Part shown: positions 33,501 through 42,763 of the stretch, one piece after another
Layout: every line of letters begins with the position of its first letter
Numbering within the stretch: the first letter of the stretch is position 1
Origin: Lacihabitans soyangensis
GTDB lineage: Bacteria; Bacteroidota; Bacteroidia; Cytophagales; Spirosomataceae
DNA length: 57,485 bases
Assembly (NCBI RefSeq): GCF_024343775.1
Contig: NZ_RJUF01000013.1
Span: 1 to 57,485 of the forward strand
Direction: 5' to 3'
The notes under the pieces: generated by a model
The model's input: the letters and a program-made list of their open reading frames with translations, nothing else
Told to the model about the DNA's origin: nothing
Databases searched by the model: none
Program-made: the position numbers and the translations under genes

Positions 33501-34410
33501 CGCTATTACATTTACAGCTACTTGTGCTGTAGGAACTGTCAGATGGTACAACGCCCCAAGTGGAGGTGCTCTGGTAGGTACTGGAAGTCCGTTTGTAAAC
33601 ACACCTGTCAATCCCGTTCCCGGATTTAATCGTTATTATCCAAGTTGTTCAAACGGTACTTGTGAAAGTAATCGTAGTTCGGGTGAGTCTTTTGTTTACA
33701 CGCCAGTTCCGAGCAATGCAGTTGCCAGTCCAAATACCATTTGTACGCCTAGTAATGTTACTTTTTCTGCAACTTGTAGCAATGGAAGTATCAACTGGTA
33801 TACTAATCCAACAGGTGGGTCCTCTATTAGTACCGCAAGTTCCTTTATACAATCGGTTAGTAGTACGACCACTTACTATGCCGAATGTACCCATAATTTT
33901 TTGAGTGTATGTTTTACGGATAGAGTAGCGGTAACGGCTACTTTCGAGACTGCACCCACTAGCCCAACAGGTGTTTTGGCAAATAAAAACTTGGTCTGTC
34001 CAAATGGAAGTGTTTCTTTGTCAGCCACTTGTGCCTCGGGGACCGTGAAATGGTATAACGCTTCCACCGGTGGGACTTTGTTAGGTTCTGGTAGCCCTTT
34101 GGTACAGAATCCAACTGCCAGCATCACTTACTATGCCGCCTGCGAGTCTGGCTCTTGTACGCCAAGTGCAAGGGTGGCCACCGTACAAGTGGTAGTTGGG
34201 AATATTCAAAACTCGCTGACGATCACATCAACAATTACTGGAACGCAAAATTTCCTAGCTGGTCAGAGTATCAATGCCAGTAACGTGATAAACGCCCCGG
34301 CAAACATCAAATACTTGGCCAGTAACTTTGTTCAGCTTAATCCAGGATTCTCTGTTGGTTCTGGCTCAGTATTCGAAAGTAAAATTGAGAGTATTCAGGC
34401 CTGTCCGTAA
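30583..34410 (+). CDS. giant secreted adhesin A with beta-helix, five Ig-like repeats and coathanger end
   Basis: About 1275 residues: signal peptide (KKNFYLLLIIFIGLGHGLLA, cut near AQ), an N-terminal region of beta-rich repeats, a parallel beta-helix region with choice-of-anchor signature (LNNGSNGLTTDIMGNTRP, VDMGAYEFQ near residue 785), then five roughly 80-residue modules each with a C-x-N-x-x-[VS]-x-[FL]-[ST]-A-[ST]-C-x-x-G-x-x-x-W-Y pattern, and a C-terminal 3-coathanger-stack domain (NAPANIKYLASNFVQLNPGF). The coathanger end is probably the surface anchoring or T9SS-related part. Alternative TTG 30559 is rejected, since ATG 30583 gives the signal peptide directly. A hairpin terminator follows at 34471. 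It is coupled to the LytTR gene upstream and likely binds a surface or polysaccharide; target unknown. Confidence 0.85.
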   Translation: MKKNFYLLLIIFIGLGHGLLAQTKTWVGGTVGNLTSWHEPNNWSPSGVPTATDAVLLNSNTTNDPIISSAAVAKSIDISNGGCPLTVQSTGSLTLSNVGNPINISQGSITNNGTITATNTRASQPGNEGALRMTNGNFYQYGTLELIGGNTYGISISGAAPCEITCYSGSNTTISGTDGLRFTTTTAFIDMRDGSVMNITGTTRGAFLNPGKVQVAGKLTVNGNVEHTGLDGLFQTSNCGSITINGNLSMNNQSVITNPGSFVVTGNLNTGNGFTNNGVVKYGTTSGNPINNRRALVFDTNSPTGVFTISTLAGNTTNIGVFSDAAATVSAGTYTAATNRFDILASYAEGTYPLYAKMTQITCNYIVPFNFTKVIGRKYVKPTASGTGDGSSWTNASADLQAMINASGANDEVWVAAGVYKPQKNAAGNASPSDARDKLFVMKAEVKVYGGFSGTETLLNQRDWVNNKTILSGDIDNNDINTDGNNISENHTDIVGNNVYHIVVFAGLNSTNSNNILDGFILTGGKTSPSSTSTNQTVNTVPISSFRGAAILVSVAGATIKNCVITGNSSDAGAFYINNQNAWANLVTTLENCQWLGNTNSGTGLIFFHRTFINMINNVMANNTSNGGVLYVSSNNPVGNVININHLTFYNNTSTNSSLSPVHFESGIINVSNSIIRNAALTSTNIINNTSTLTISNSNILGSNVNGSWNAAFGSNGGNNIDMPPLFSNTASIIGADNKYFTADDGLTLTSCSPMLNNGSNGLTTDIMGNTRPFETTVDMGAYEFQSTSTLPADATGVSVSSNSVTCGQSVTLSASCATGTVTWYNTSLGGISIGVGTGLAVTVLNNPSVYYVACESSATCVSARRVATGSITVTLPADPTNVTVSSTAICPNTMVSLSASCATGIPEWYNGASALSTTTPFTPTVTTNTTYSVRCKNGTCLSNPVNLPQIIVLSTPTGITTSIRNICGNTIPAITFTATCAVGTVRWYNAPSGGALVGTGSPFVNTPVNPVPGFNRYYPSCSNGTCESNRSSGESFVYTPVPSNAVASPNTICTPSNVTFSATCSNGSINWYTNPTGGSSISTASSFIQSVSSTTTYYAECTHNFLSVCFTDRVAVTATFETAPTSPTGVLANKNLVCPNGSVSLSATCASGTVKWYNASTGGTLLGSGSPLVQNPTASITYYAACESGSCTPSARVATVQVVVGNIQNSLTITSTITGTQNFLAGQSINASNVINAPANIKYLASNFVQLNPGFSVGSGSVFESKIESIQACP

Positions 34411-34470
34411 TTTTCCTTTTTTAACTTTGTAGCCATGAAATTTTTTTAAAGCAAAGTAAGTAAAAAACAC

Positions 34471-34496
34471 AAAAAGTCCCCCGACAGGGACTTTTT
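34471..34496. terminator. bidirectional intrinsic terminator
   Basis: AAAAAGTCCC (34471-34480) pairs with GGGACTTTTT (34487-34496) around a CCGACA loop, with A and T runs on either side. It lies between the convergent adhesin A gene and the M1-peptidase/ABC gene and can stop transcripts from both sides. Confidence 0.85.
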
Positions 34497-34562
34497 GCAT
34501 TTCAAGAAACAAGCATGATTCCAAAAAAGATAAACCATCTTAAATAAATTCATCCCAATTAT

Positions 34563-37500
34563 TTACACCCCACTCTCAGACAAATTGGCCGTTTTGGTAT
34601 TGTCATCAGAGTGCCTGTCTATCAGCTTGTTGATGGGGTCAATTCCGGCTTTTTTAGGCTTCTCTTTTACTATGATGGTAAAAGTGTTGGCCTTTTTGTT
34701 CACCCTGTGTTTTTGAAGATACAGCAAGTTGGGCTCGCCTTTGATATCTTCACCATATACGCCCACGTCTATCCAGTCATTGATGGCGATGGGTTTTTCG
34801 GCACCAGAACTGTCCGCCCTGAATTTCTCGCTGGAGGTAGTAATCTTAACTTCAAAAGTCTTATTTTTCAATGCCTTGTATTCCACTTTCTCCGTTTTGT
34901 TCTCAAAAAGCGTGATGGTCTCAAACATGTCGGTGATGATGTTTTTCAAAGAGTCAGGTGTTTGAGCCTTGAAGTAGCCCAATAGATCATTGCTAGTCGG
35001 ATAACGCTTATTTTTAGAATCCGGACCCGGGTACTGCCAGTCTTTCAGGAAGTTTTTCAGTGCCAGATTGACCTTATCTTCGCCGATATAATCTTGCAAA
35101 GCAAACATGGCCAGTGAGCCTTTTTGATAATGAATATATCCCTGGCCTTCCACCATATTGAGTGGCTGTTCTTTTTTCCTTTCTACAGACCTACCCCTAA
35201 GATATCGGTCGAGTTCATATTTCAGGAACTTCTGCATCATGGCAGGTTTTATGGCGTGTTTCATGACCATTAAGGCCGAATATTGAGCCTGAGTTTCAGA
35301 AAGCATGGCGTTGCCTTTTACGTTGGCTTCTGCCACCTGATGTCCCCACCATTGATGACCCAGCTCGTGTGCAGTTACATAATATGGCATGTCGAGGTCT
35401 TCGTCGGGATCCGATATTTTTTGAATAAATCCTATGCCCTCGGAGAAAGGAACGGTATTGGCAAATGATTGGGCAAAGTCGGCATATTTCGGAAATTCCA
35501 TAATACGCATCTGGCGGTACTGATAAGGGCTGAAATTCTTCGAGAAATAATCAAAACTGGATTTCATACTGGACATCATTTTGTCCAGATTATACTCATG
35601 CCCTTTGTTATAATATATCTCTAGACTCACCGGTTTACCATCAGGAGCTATCCATTTGTCTTTTTTTACTTCGTATTTGGCAGAAACTATAGAGTAGAAA
35701 TTACACATCGGTACGTCCATTTTGTAATGGAAGTATTTCCGGTTTTTCTCTTCCCAAGACTTTTGCAAATAACCCGGAGCGATGGCCGTCTGGTCTTTTT
35801 CGGTACCAATTACCATCTCAAAGCTGATGTAGTCGGCATCATCCCCAAAAAGACTTTGTGATAGGCCAATCGGGTCGTTTTGCTCCATCATTCTTTCTTT
35901 TTCTTTGAGCTTATATTTCCTTCGGGTATCGTCATCGCCGATTTCGTAGCCATTGTTATAGCCGATGGAAGGGAAATAAGTATTATTGAAAAAAGTACCA
36001 TTATACACCACATTGGTGTTGGATCCCCCAGCCACAAAGCCTTTGGTCTCAAATATGGTTTTAAATGACATTTTGATGGAATCAGACGGAGCCAATGGTT
36101 TGTTGAGCGTATGAATGATATAGCCCTGTTTTTCATATTTCCGATTTTCTTTGGCACCACCCTCAAACTTCAGATAGGCCAGTTTCATCTTGTGTTCCAC
36201 ATCGTTTTGGATATGGATTTCACTGATGGGCTTGTCGGTTTTGTTTTTCAGCCAATAATAACCTTCAGCCGTAAAATCTCGGGTTGAAGGATAAATCTCT
36301 ACTTTCAGATTGACATCTACAATCTTCGGCTGAGGAAGTTTCTCAAATTTCTTCAACAATTGCTCATACGTCACCTGTTCTTTTTCTGACTCTTCCCGGG
36401 TTTGGTAGGTATTGATTTTGTTGGTATTGTAAAAAACATAACAACCTGTCAGTAAGGTAGAAAGCAAGGCAAAGATACCAAAAGTCAACACCGGTTTGGT
36501 TAGTCTGAGTTTTCCCACTTTTAGTCGGGTTTTCATTAAAGACTCTGAACCACGAACCGACAATACCACCGAAAGTACAAAGAAAACCACTACCATGGAA
36601 AGCCAGTAGAGTTTTAACCACGAGAATGAAGTAACAAAATGCCCAAACTTGTTCATGTCAGAATACCCACCCAATCGGCCGCTGCCAAACATAAACAAAG
36701 GATGCTGAATGCCCGCGGCTCCCAGGAAGAAGGTAACTAAAAAGAATACAAACATCATGGCGAATCCAATAAATTTGTTGTTGGACATCACTTGTACAAA
36801 AAACGAAAGCAATGTATATAACAAAACAAAAGATAAGGTACTGGTAAACATTGACTTAAAGTACAAAGGCAACTCAAAGTTAAAATATCCATGTGCGGCT
36901 TGAACCATAACACCCATAAAGATCAGTAAAAGCATGATGCTCAGATTGATGAGCATCATACCGATGAATTTGGCACTGAGGTTTACCCAGTCTTTTACAG
37001 GTGTGGCGTCAATAATTAAATGGATGTTGGAGATACGTTCTTTCCAGATGAGTTCACCCGAATAAAACACGATGATGATCAGGAAAAACATATCGAAGCC
37101 ATCTAACATACCTATCACATTGGCCGTAATGGGGTAGGAGCTGGTGCCGTACATTTTGTCGAAATAAAACGAGTCCACGATGATTTGGACCACACCCACG
37201 AATGCAATGGCAATAAACGGCACTTCTCTGATAACCATTCTGAAGTAAAACTTAGCCTGTGTCCACATTTGTGAAAGACTTGTGTTCAAGCCTGAGAATT
37301 GCATTACCGAAGGTATTTTTACCAATTCTGGCTTAATTTTTTCAACAATAGCTTCTGACTTATTTTTTCTTTTGAAAAGAGTATTTCTGACCACATTGAA
37401 GCTAAAGGAATAATAGGTGCCAATCAAAATCAATAGGGCGAGGCCGCACCATAGCAATCTGTTCCAAAGTAATACTCCTCCAAGCGGTACTATCTGAGAG

Positions 37501-38210
37501 TTTTTTTGTGCAGGAGTCCAATACTCAGTAAAAATACTAAAGGCCCGAACTCCAAACGGATCGAGCATGGCCGATAAGGTTTTATTGTCAATATCACTGA
37601 GCAAAGTGTCCGACACTTGGTACAATACAAAAAGTATAATTCCTTGGGTATAAATCACAATAGTCGAACGACTTAATGCTCCAGCCGCAAAGAAAATAGC
37701 TCCCTGAATAAACAAATTGCTGATGCCCCAAACAAAAAACGGCTGCAAATAAGACCAGGCATCGAAGACCAGCATTTCTTTTTCTTTCCAAGAAGGATCC
37801 CAAGGAAGAAATTTACCTATTGAATAGCCCGTCATAAAGGCCATCCAGATGGAGCAGTAAATGAGCACCATGACGATAAATGAGCCGAAGAATCTTCCGA
37901 AAAGGTAGTCGAACTTGGACATGGTAGTGCTAAACATGAGCGATTCGGTCTTGTGTTCAAAATCCCGCAAAACGGCCACGCCCATGATGGCGGAGGCAAT
38001 AAACGTGAAGAAGAACGTCATGATGATGGTCATGAATGCCAGGTTGTAGGGCGAGTTTTCTTTGATTTGTCCGCCAGCTATTCCGCCAATCGTGACGAAT
38101 TTAGAGGTGACTGCCGCGAAACAAAGCAAGAATAATATTCCGAAATAGATATAGGTAGCAGGTCGGTTTTTACGGTAAAAAAACTCAAACCTTATGATTT
38201 CTTTCAACAT
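34563..38210 (-). CDS. ABC-2 permease fused to M1-family metallopeptidase
   Basis: A 1215-residue fusion known in Bacteroidota. Residues 1-600 form two ABC-2-type permease units with about 12 helices (for example FFFTFIASAIMGVAVLRDFE). The C-terminal half is an M1 aminopeptidase domain: the zinc site is HELGHQWWG with H948, E949 and H952, and E972 in LSETQAQYSAL is the third ligand (19 residues on, one more than classical M1). The upstream ATPase gene 38229-39101 completes the transporter. The substrate is not known; peptide export or processing is one idea. Starts at ATG 38210, 18 nt after the ATPase stop. Confidence 0.85.
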   Translation of the reverse strand: MLKEIIRFEFFYRKNRPATYIYFGILFLLCFAAVTSKFVTIGGIAGGQIKENSPYNLAFMTIIMTFFFTFIASAIMGVAVLRDFEHKTESLMFSTTMSKFDYLFGRFFGSFIVMVLIYCSIWMAFMTGYSIGKFLPWDPSWKEKEMLVFDAWSYLQPFFVWGISNLFIQGAIFFAAGALSRSTIVIYTQGIILFVLYQVSDTLLSDIDNKTLSAMLDPFGVRAFSIFTEYWTPAQKNSQIVPLGGVLLWNRLLWCGLALLILIGTYYSFSFNVVRNTLFKRKNKSEAIVEKIKPELVKIPSVMQFSGLNTSLSQMWTQAKFYFRMVIREVPFIAIAFVGVVQIIVDSFYFDKMYGTSSYPITANVIGMLDGFDMFFLIIIVFYSGELIWKERISNIHLIIDATPVKDWVNLSAKFIGMMLINLSIMLLLIFMGVMVQAAHGYFNFELPLYFKSMFTSTLSFVLLYTLLSFFVQVMSNNKFIGFAMMFVFFLVTFFLGAAGIQHPLFMFGSGRLGGYSDMNKFGHFVTSFSWLKLYWLSMVVVFFVLSVVLSVRGSESLMKTRLKVGKLRLTKPVLTFGIFALLSTLLTGCYVFYNTNKINTYQTREESEKEQVTYEQLLKKFEKLPQPKIVDVNLKVEIYPSTRDFTAEGYYWLKNKTDKPISEIHIQNDVEHKMKLAYLKFEGGAKENRKYEKQGYIIHTLNKPLAPSDSIKMSFKTIFETKGFVAGGSNTNVVYNGTFFNNTYFPSIGYNNGYEIGDDDTRRKYKLKEKERMMEQNDPIGLSQSLFGDDADYISFEMVIGTEKDQTAIAPGYLQKSWEEKNRKYFHYKMDVPMCNFYSIVSAKYEVKKDKWIAPDGKPVSLEIYYNKGHEYNLDKMMSSMKSSFDYFSKNFSPYQYRQMRIMEFPKYADFAQSFANTVPFSEGIGFIQKISDPDEDLDMPYYVTAHELGHQWWGHQVAEANVKGNAMLSETQAQYSALMVMKHAIKPAMMQKFLKYELDRYLRGRSVERKKEQPLNMVEGQGYIHYQKGSLAMFALQDYIGEDKVNLALKNFLKDWQYPGPDSKNKRYPTSNDLLGYFKAQTPDSLKNIITDMFETITLFENKTEKVEYKALKNKTFEVKITTSSEKFRADSSGAEKPIAINDWIDVGVYGEDIKGEPNLLYLQKHRVNKKANTFTIIVKEKPKKAGIDPINKLIDRHSDDNTKTANLSESGV

Positions 38211-38228
38211 AATTTTAAGATTTGATTT

Positions 38229-39101
38229 TTACGATTGCAAAAATATTTTTGAGAAATAAACATCTTCTAAATCGGCATCTATGGCACTAAAAGTACCATC
38301 GGGATTTTGGTCAGCTAAGACATTGATTACAGGATTTCCGGCAATCAGTTTTTCAGAAATCACCTTAAAGTTGGCTTTGTATTCACTTAGCTCGTCTTTT
38401 TTTATGCGTTTGGTCCATACTTTGCCTGCAATACCATTCAGGGCTTCGTCTGGGCTACCCTTGAACAAGACTTCGCCTTTGTTAAACACCGCCATGTCGG
38501 AGCATAGCTCTTTTACGTCTTCCACGATGTGCGTTGATAATATAACGACCGTATTTTCGCCTAGTTCTGACAGTAAATTCAAAAATCTGTTTCTTTCGGC
38601 AGGGTCTAACCCTGCTGTTGGCTCATCTACTATTATGAGTTTAGGATTGGCCAAAAGTGCCTGAGCAATGCCGAAACGTTGCTTCATACCGCCGGAATAG
38701 CCACCCAGATTTTTCTTTCTTGCATCCCAAAGGTTGGTTTTTTGCAAAAGAGCTTCCACCACATTTTTCCTTTCAGAGGAATTGGTGATGCCTTTCAAGA
38801 CCGCTATGTGATTGAGCAGATTTAAAGCACTTACTTTTGGATACACCCCAAACTCCTGTGGCAAATAACCGAGCGTTTTTCTGATTTCGTCTTTTTGGGT
38901 CAGTACGTTGATGTCTCCTAAGAATATCTCCCCTGAGTCAGGCTCCTGCAAAGTGGCGATGGTACGCATCAAAGAAGATTTACCGGCACCGTTGGGTCCT
39001 AAAAGACCAAACATCCCCTGATTAATCGTAAGATTCACATCTTTGAGGGCATGTACGCCATTGCCATAAGTTTTGTTGAGATTAGTGATTGTTAAATGCA
39101 T
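38229..39101 (-). CDS. ABC transporter ATP-binding protein
   Basis: A 290-residue ATPase: Walker A GPNGAGKSS (about 35-43), Q-loop YLPQEFG, signature YSGGMKQR, Walker B LIIVDEPTAGLD, H-loop STHIVED. The C-terminal 70 residues resemble the additional domain of bacitracin/ABC-2 drug-type ATPases. It forms the ATPase of the permease/M1 fusion encoded 18 nt downstream. A TATATTTG box on the minus strand (39184-39191) could be the promoter, and a hairpin AAGGCT..AGCCTT lies in the leader at 39156-39175. Confidence 0.9.
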   Translation of the reverse strand: MHLTITNLNKTYGNGVHALKDVNLTINQGMFGLLGPNGAGKSSLMRTIATLQEPDSGEIFLGDINVLTQKDEIRKTLGYLPQEFGVYPKVSALNLLNHIAVLKGITNSSERKNVVEALLQKTNLWDARKKNLGGYSGGMKQRFGIAQALLANPKLIIVDEPTAGLDPAERNRFLNLLSELGENTVVILSTHIVEDVKELCSDMAVFNKGEVLFKGSPDEALNGIAGKVWTKRIKKDELSEYKANFKVISEKLIAGNPVINVLADQNPDGTFSAIDADLEDVYFSKIFLQS

Positions 39102-39183
39102 ATTTTTAATATTAGGGTAATAGAAATCAAAAGGTATTAGGAATTCTCTGATTCCAAGGCTTCAAAAATAGCCTTAACTTATT

Positions 39184-39191
39184 CAAATATA
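39184..39191 (-). promoter_or_regulatory. -7 box of the ABC/M1 operon (TATATTTG)
   Basis: On the minus strand TATATTTG matches TAnnTTTG and lies 83 nt before the ATPase start. No clear -33 TTG was found upstream, so moderate confidence. Confidence 0.4.
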
Positions 39192-39421
39192 AGAAATTAT
39201 TGATAAAAGGAAGTTTTTGTTGATAATCCACGGAGATTCCATTTTTAATTTATTTTCAATGGTTGTGGAGAAAACTATGTTGAAGAAAATGGCAGTTTCA
39301 AAGCTTATAGGAGTCATATTTTTAGGCAAAATTTCAGCTATAACTTCAATTGGTTAGTGTATAATTTGAATTATAAATTCCTAAAGAGATTATGCTACCG
39401 TTTACTTCAAAATAATTTTTC

Positions 39422-39453
39422 TTTGAGATTTGTTTTTCACTGATTTATATTTG
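39422..39453 (+). promoter_or_regulatory. promoter of hybrid kinase 1 (TTTG / TATATTTG)
   Basis: TTTG at 39422-39425 and TATATTTG at 39446-39453 are 20 bp apart, which fits the Bacteroidota -33/-7 arrangement. The start codon ATG 39479 lies 25 nt downstream. Confidence 0.6.
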
Positions 39454-39478
39454 CAAGCTTGCTCTTATGATCCCAGCC

Positions 39479-42265
39479 ATGAAAAAATTAAAAGAATTCT
39501 TAAAAGTACTAGTACTTTGCTCCATTTTATTTGAGGTTTATGCTCAGGAAGTTACTTTAGATAGTACTGTTAAATTCCCCTTGAATATTTCTACCAGTAT
39601 TGAAACGTTTCAAGACGCCTCTGGTTCGGTTTCATTGGAAGAAGTCCTAAAAAAATCTTTTTCCAAGCCTAACAAAGACCACTTTGTATTTCCTTATTCT
39701 GACAATATTTACTGGGTAAGGGTATCGTTAAAAAATAATACCTTCCATGTTAAGGAATTCTACTTGTTATGGTCCAACCCGCTGGTAGAACAGTTGGATT
39801 TTTACATATCGGATAGGGCCGATATGAAGGATTTTAAACATGTAGAACAAAAGATAATTACCAAGGAAAGAGACAAGAAGTTTATCGACCAAGATCCACG
39901 ATTCATTTTCAAAATAGAGCCGAATCAAACCCGTTATATCTACTTCAAACTTACCAGCAAACGTGGACATTACGGAGAGTTGCGACTACATACACGAGAG
40001 TCATTTCAGAAATTCAGGATGGATGATTTCGCAAGCCAGGGTTTTCTTAATGGTTTGATGTTTTTCAGACTTTTTTTGGTGCTGGTTTTGAGTTTTTTTA
40101 TCATTAAAGATCTATCCTTCAGGCTTTACTCCCTTTATACGCTTCTCAGGACATTTAATTATTGGGGTTATCTCAACATTGCCGGCCCACTTTTTACGGA
40201 CCAACCTGACATGGCCAAGAAAATTGATTTTCTATGTTATAATTCTGCCACTTTGGGTGCAGGTATATTTTTAATCGCCACTTTTACTGTTCAAAAACTA
40301 CCCAAAGTTCATTTGTATTTGGTCGGCCTTTTCCTGTTGTTCACGGTATTTTTCAGTTCGGTTATATTTTTCGATTACCAGTGGTATTGGTTGAAAGGTG
40401 GCGTGTATACGCTGGTTTTCTCGGCTGGATATTATATTTTGCTTTACATTTTTCTGACAGTTAAAAATGTCGCCTTTGCTAGATATTACAGCATTTTGTT
40501 TACTTTCGGTTTACTTAGCTCGTTTTTGCTCAATGTGCGACTATTGGGTTGGATAGAACTCAAACCTATTTATACACTTTCCTATTATTTCTTTCTAGCG
40601 GAGTTTGTCTTTTTTGTGATTTTCTTGGGAAGGATTTTCAGAAACACGGAGCGGAATAAGACTTTGACGGAGCGACAACTGAAGTTCAATATTGAGCAAA
40701 ACAACAAGCTCAAAGAACTCGATAACCTCAAGACTACATTCTTTACGAATATTTCACACGAAATTCGTACTCCACTGACCCTCATTACTGGTCCATTTCA
40801 GCAATTGGCCGAAAAATACCCTAGCGACAAGCTGATTCCGCTTATTCAACGCAATACAGATAGACTACTTACGCTCGTCAATCAAATATTGGACATCAGC
40901 AAATTGGAGGCTGGGCAAATGAAGCCCGAAATTGCCAATCATAACATTACCGAATACCTCCGTACACTTACAAGTTCTTTCATCTCTCTGGCAGAAAGTC
41001 GGAAAATCGATTTTGAAAGGTCCTTCAGTTCTACCGAAACCTATGGCTTTATAGATCGAGACAAGGTAGATAAAATAGTCACGAATTTGCTTAGCAATGC
41101 CTTTAAATTTACACCGCAAGGCGGCAAAGTGAGTTTTGAAAAGTATTTTGATGCGTCCAAAAAAAGGATGACCATCGTGATAAGTGATACTGGTATAGGA
41201 ATTGAATCTGAAAAGTTATCCAAAATATATGACCGATTCTATCAGGCGGATGATGCCCAAAATCGCAGTTTTGAGGGCACAGGCATTGGATTGGCATTGG
41301 TAAAGGAGTTGGTTGAGGTTCTAAAAGGTAAAATAACCGTGGAAAGTCAGAAAGATGAAGGAACTACTTTTAGTGTAGAATTGCCCATTGACAGGCTGAC
41401 ATGGAAAGATTTTATTGGGCCGATAAACGAAAATTCATATCAGAATACTGTTTCAAAGCAACAAGTACAGACGCCAACTGAAAATTTTGATTCAGAAAAT
41501 GATCAGATTCTGCTCATCGTTGACGACAACGAGGATATCAGGAATTACGTGCGGAGTATTTTTGAGATAGATTATAAAATAGTGGAGGCTCGAAACGGAA
41601 AAGATGGCGTAGAAAAAGCCATTGAGCAAGTTCCTGACATTATAATCAGTGATTTGATGATGCCCGAAATGGATGGATTGGAGTTTTGTAAGGTCCTCAA
41701 AGCTGATGCTCGAACGAGCCATATTCCGATAGTTATGCTAACTGCCAAAGCCAATGTGGAGAGCCGAATTGAGGGTTATGAGCTGGGTGCAGACGATTAT
41801 GTTATAAAACCCTTCAACAAGAATGAACTTCAGGCCAGGGTTAAAAATCTACTGGATGTTCGTGCCAAACTAAGACAAAAGTATGAAAGTAAGGAACAGC
41901 AAGAATCAGCTGAGCCAGATGCAAAAGTGAATGAAGTAGATGGGCGGTTTATTCAAAAGGTAATTGAAATTATTGATGAACATCTCTCAGACTCTCAGTT
42001 TGGTATAGATCAACTGGCTGATGAAATGCTCCTAAGCACCACCCAACTACGCCGCAAAATAAAAGTCCTGACCAACCAAACCATTGTGGAGTTTATCCGG
42101 AATCATCGCCTACATAAAGCAGCACAATTGCTGAGTCAAAATACCGGCACCATATCAGAGATTGCCTACCAAGTTGGTTTCGACAGTCTGAGTTATTTCT
42201 CCAAGGTTTTTCAGGAATCTTATGGGGTTTCGCCTTCGGATTATCGGGTGAGTAATTTGAAGTAG
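39479..42265 (+). CDS. hybrid histidine kinase 1 (7TMR-DISM, HisKA, HATPase, REC, AraC)
   Basis: About 928 residues: signal peptide, extracellular 7TMR-DISM sensor domain (DNIYWVRVSLKNNTF, SNPLVEQLDFYISD), seven membrane helices (about 195-390), HisKA with FFTNISHEIRTPL (phospho-His near 427), HATPase with NLLSNAFKF, SDTGIGIE and GTGIGLALVKEL, a receiver with DDNEDIR, Asp in IIISDLMMPEMDG near 724 and YVIKPF, and a C-terminal AraC DNA-binding domain (IAYQVGFDSLSYFSKVFQES). It is a one-protein two-component system for sensing an extracellular ligand, often a carbohydrate. ATG 39479 was preferred to 39467 as it begins the signal peptide. Its targets are unknown; adhesin genes on both sides are candidates. 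Confidence 0.9.
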   Translation: MKKLKEFLKVLVLCSILFEVYAQEVTLDSTVKFPLNISTSIETFQDASGSVSLEEVLKKSFSKPNKDHFVFPYSDNIYWVRVSLKNNTFHVKEFYLLWSNPLVEQLDFYISDRADMKDFKHVEQKIITKERDKKFIDQDPRFIFKIEPNQTRYIYFKLTSKRGHYGELRLHTRESFQKFRMDDFASQGFLNGLMFFRLFLVLVLSFFIIKDLSFRLYSLYTLLRTFNYWGYLNIAGPLFTDQPDMAKKIDFLCYNSATLGAGIFLIATFTVQKLPKVHLYLVGLFLLFTVFFSSVIFFDYQWYWLKGGVYTLVFSAGYYILLYIFLTVKNVAFARYYSILFTFGLLSSFLLNVRLLGWIELKPIYTLSYYFFLAEFVFFVIFLGRIFRNTERNKTLTERQLKFNIEQNNKLKELDNLKTTFFTNISHEIRTPLTLITGPFQQLAEKYPSDKLIPLIQRNTDRLLTLVNQILDISKLEAGQMKPEIANHNITEYLRTLTSSFISLAESRKIDFERSFSSTETYGFIDRDKVDKIVTNLLSNAFKFTPQGGKVSFEKYFDASKKRMTIVISDTGIGIESEKLSKIYDRFYQADDAQNRSFEGTGIGLALVKELVEVLKGKITVESQKDEGTTFSVELPIDRLTWKDFIGPINENSYQNTVSKQQVQTPTENFDSENDQILLIVDDNEDIRNYVRSIFEIDYKIVEARNGKDGVEKAIEQVPDIIISDLMMPEMDGLEFCKVLKADARTSHIPIVMLTAKANVESRIEGYELGADDYVIKPFNKNELQARVKNLLDVRAKLRQKYESKEQQESAEPDAKVNEVDGRFIQKVIEIIDEHLSDSQFGIDQLADEMLLSTTQLRRKIKVLTNQTIVEFIRNHRLHKAAQLLSQNTGTISEIAYQVGFDSLSYFSKVFQESYGVSPSDYRVSNLK

Positions 42266-42763
42266 ATTCCAAAGAGATTAAGATATTTCGCGATCTTTCT
42301 TTAGGTTTTTTATCTTGTTTAAACCTATTAATTTCTGAAATTAGTCGATGTCCATTTAAAACAATGCGAATTGATTTTTGTATTCAAATAGCAGCCTTTG
42401 AACAAGAATGAAACAAGCCAGAAGTATAGTTGTACAAACTTTAGTTTAGCTGAAATGAAAGAAATGAATCAAATCTCGTTTCTGTAAAAAGAGTACATTG
42501 AATATCGAATTATAAAAAAAATTATTAATTTTATCCTATTCGTCAAATCAAAATCCCTGAGTATTTGTTTCGGTTTCTATCGGAAAAATACGTAGTGATG
42601 CAGAACTGAAATGTATATTGAAATTTAAATATCGTGTGAGAAAAGCATGATTTTTAAAATTTAAGCATTTGAATGGAATCAATATTGAGATGACTGGTTT
42701 CTTATTTCGCAGATATGGAAACTGGTAAAATTTGCCCTAAAACCCAAAGAATATATAAACCCT
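42266..42763. other. 498-bp gap between the two hybrid kinase genes
   Basis: AT-rich region without ORF. A GAAATGAAAGAAATGAATC stretch at about 42453-42471 resembles the core of the 21-bp LytTR-type repeats but with a 9-bp period, so it is not counted as a site. No terminator hairpin or clear promoter was identified. Confidence 0.4.

Larger units (their letters stand above)
39102..39478. other. 377-bp divergent intergenic region
   Basis: Holds the leader and -7 box of the ABC operon on the minus strand (39184-39191) and the promoter of hybrid kinase 1 on the plus strand (39422-39453), plus a small leader hairpin (39156-39175). No ORF or RNA gene is visible. Confidence 0.5.

Noticed and set aside
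33135-33611. Antisense 158-residue frame inside adhesin A
   Set aside because: It mirrors the Thr/Val-rich Ig-like repeats; such shadows recur in all adhesin genes here.
42453-42471. GAAATGAAAGAAATGAATC as a third LytTR-type site
   Set aside because: The units are 9 bp apart, not 21, and no TAATTTTG box lies 37 nt downstream.
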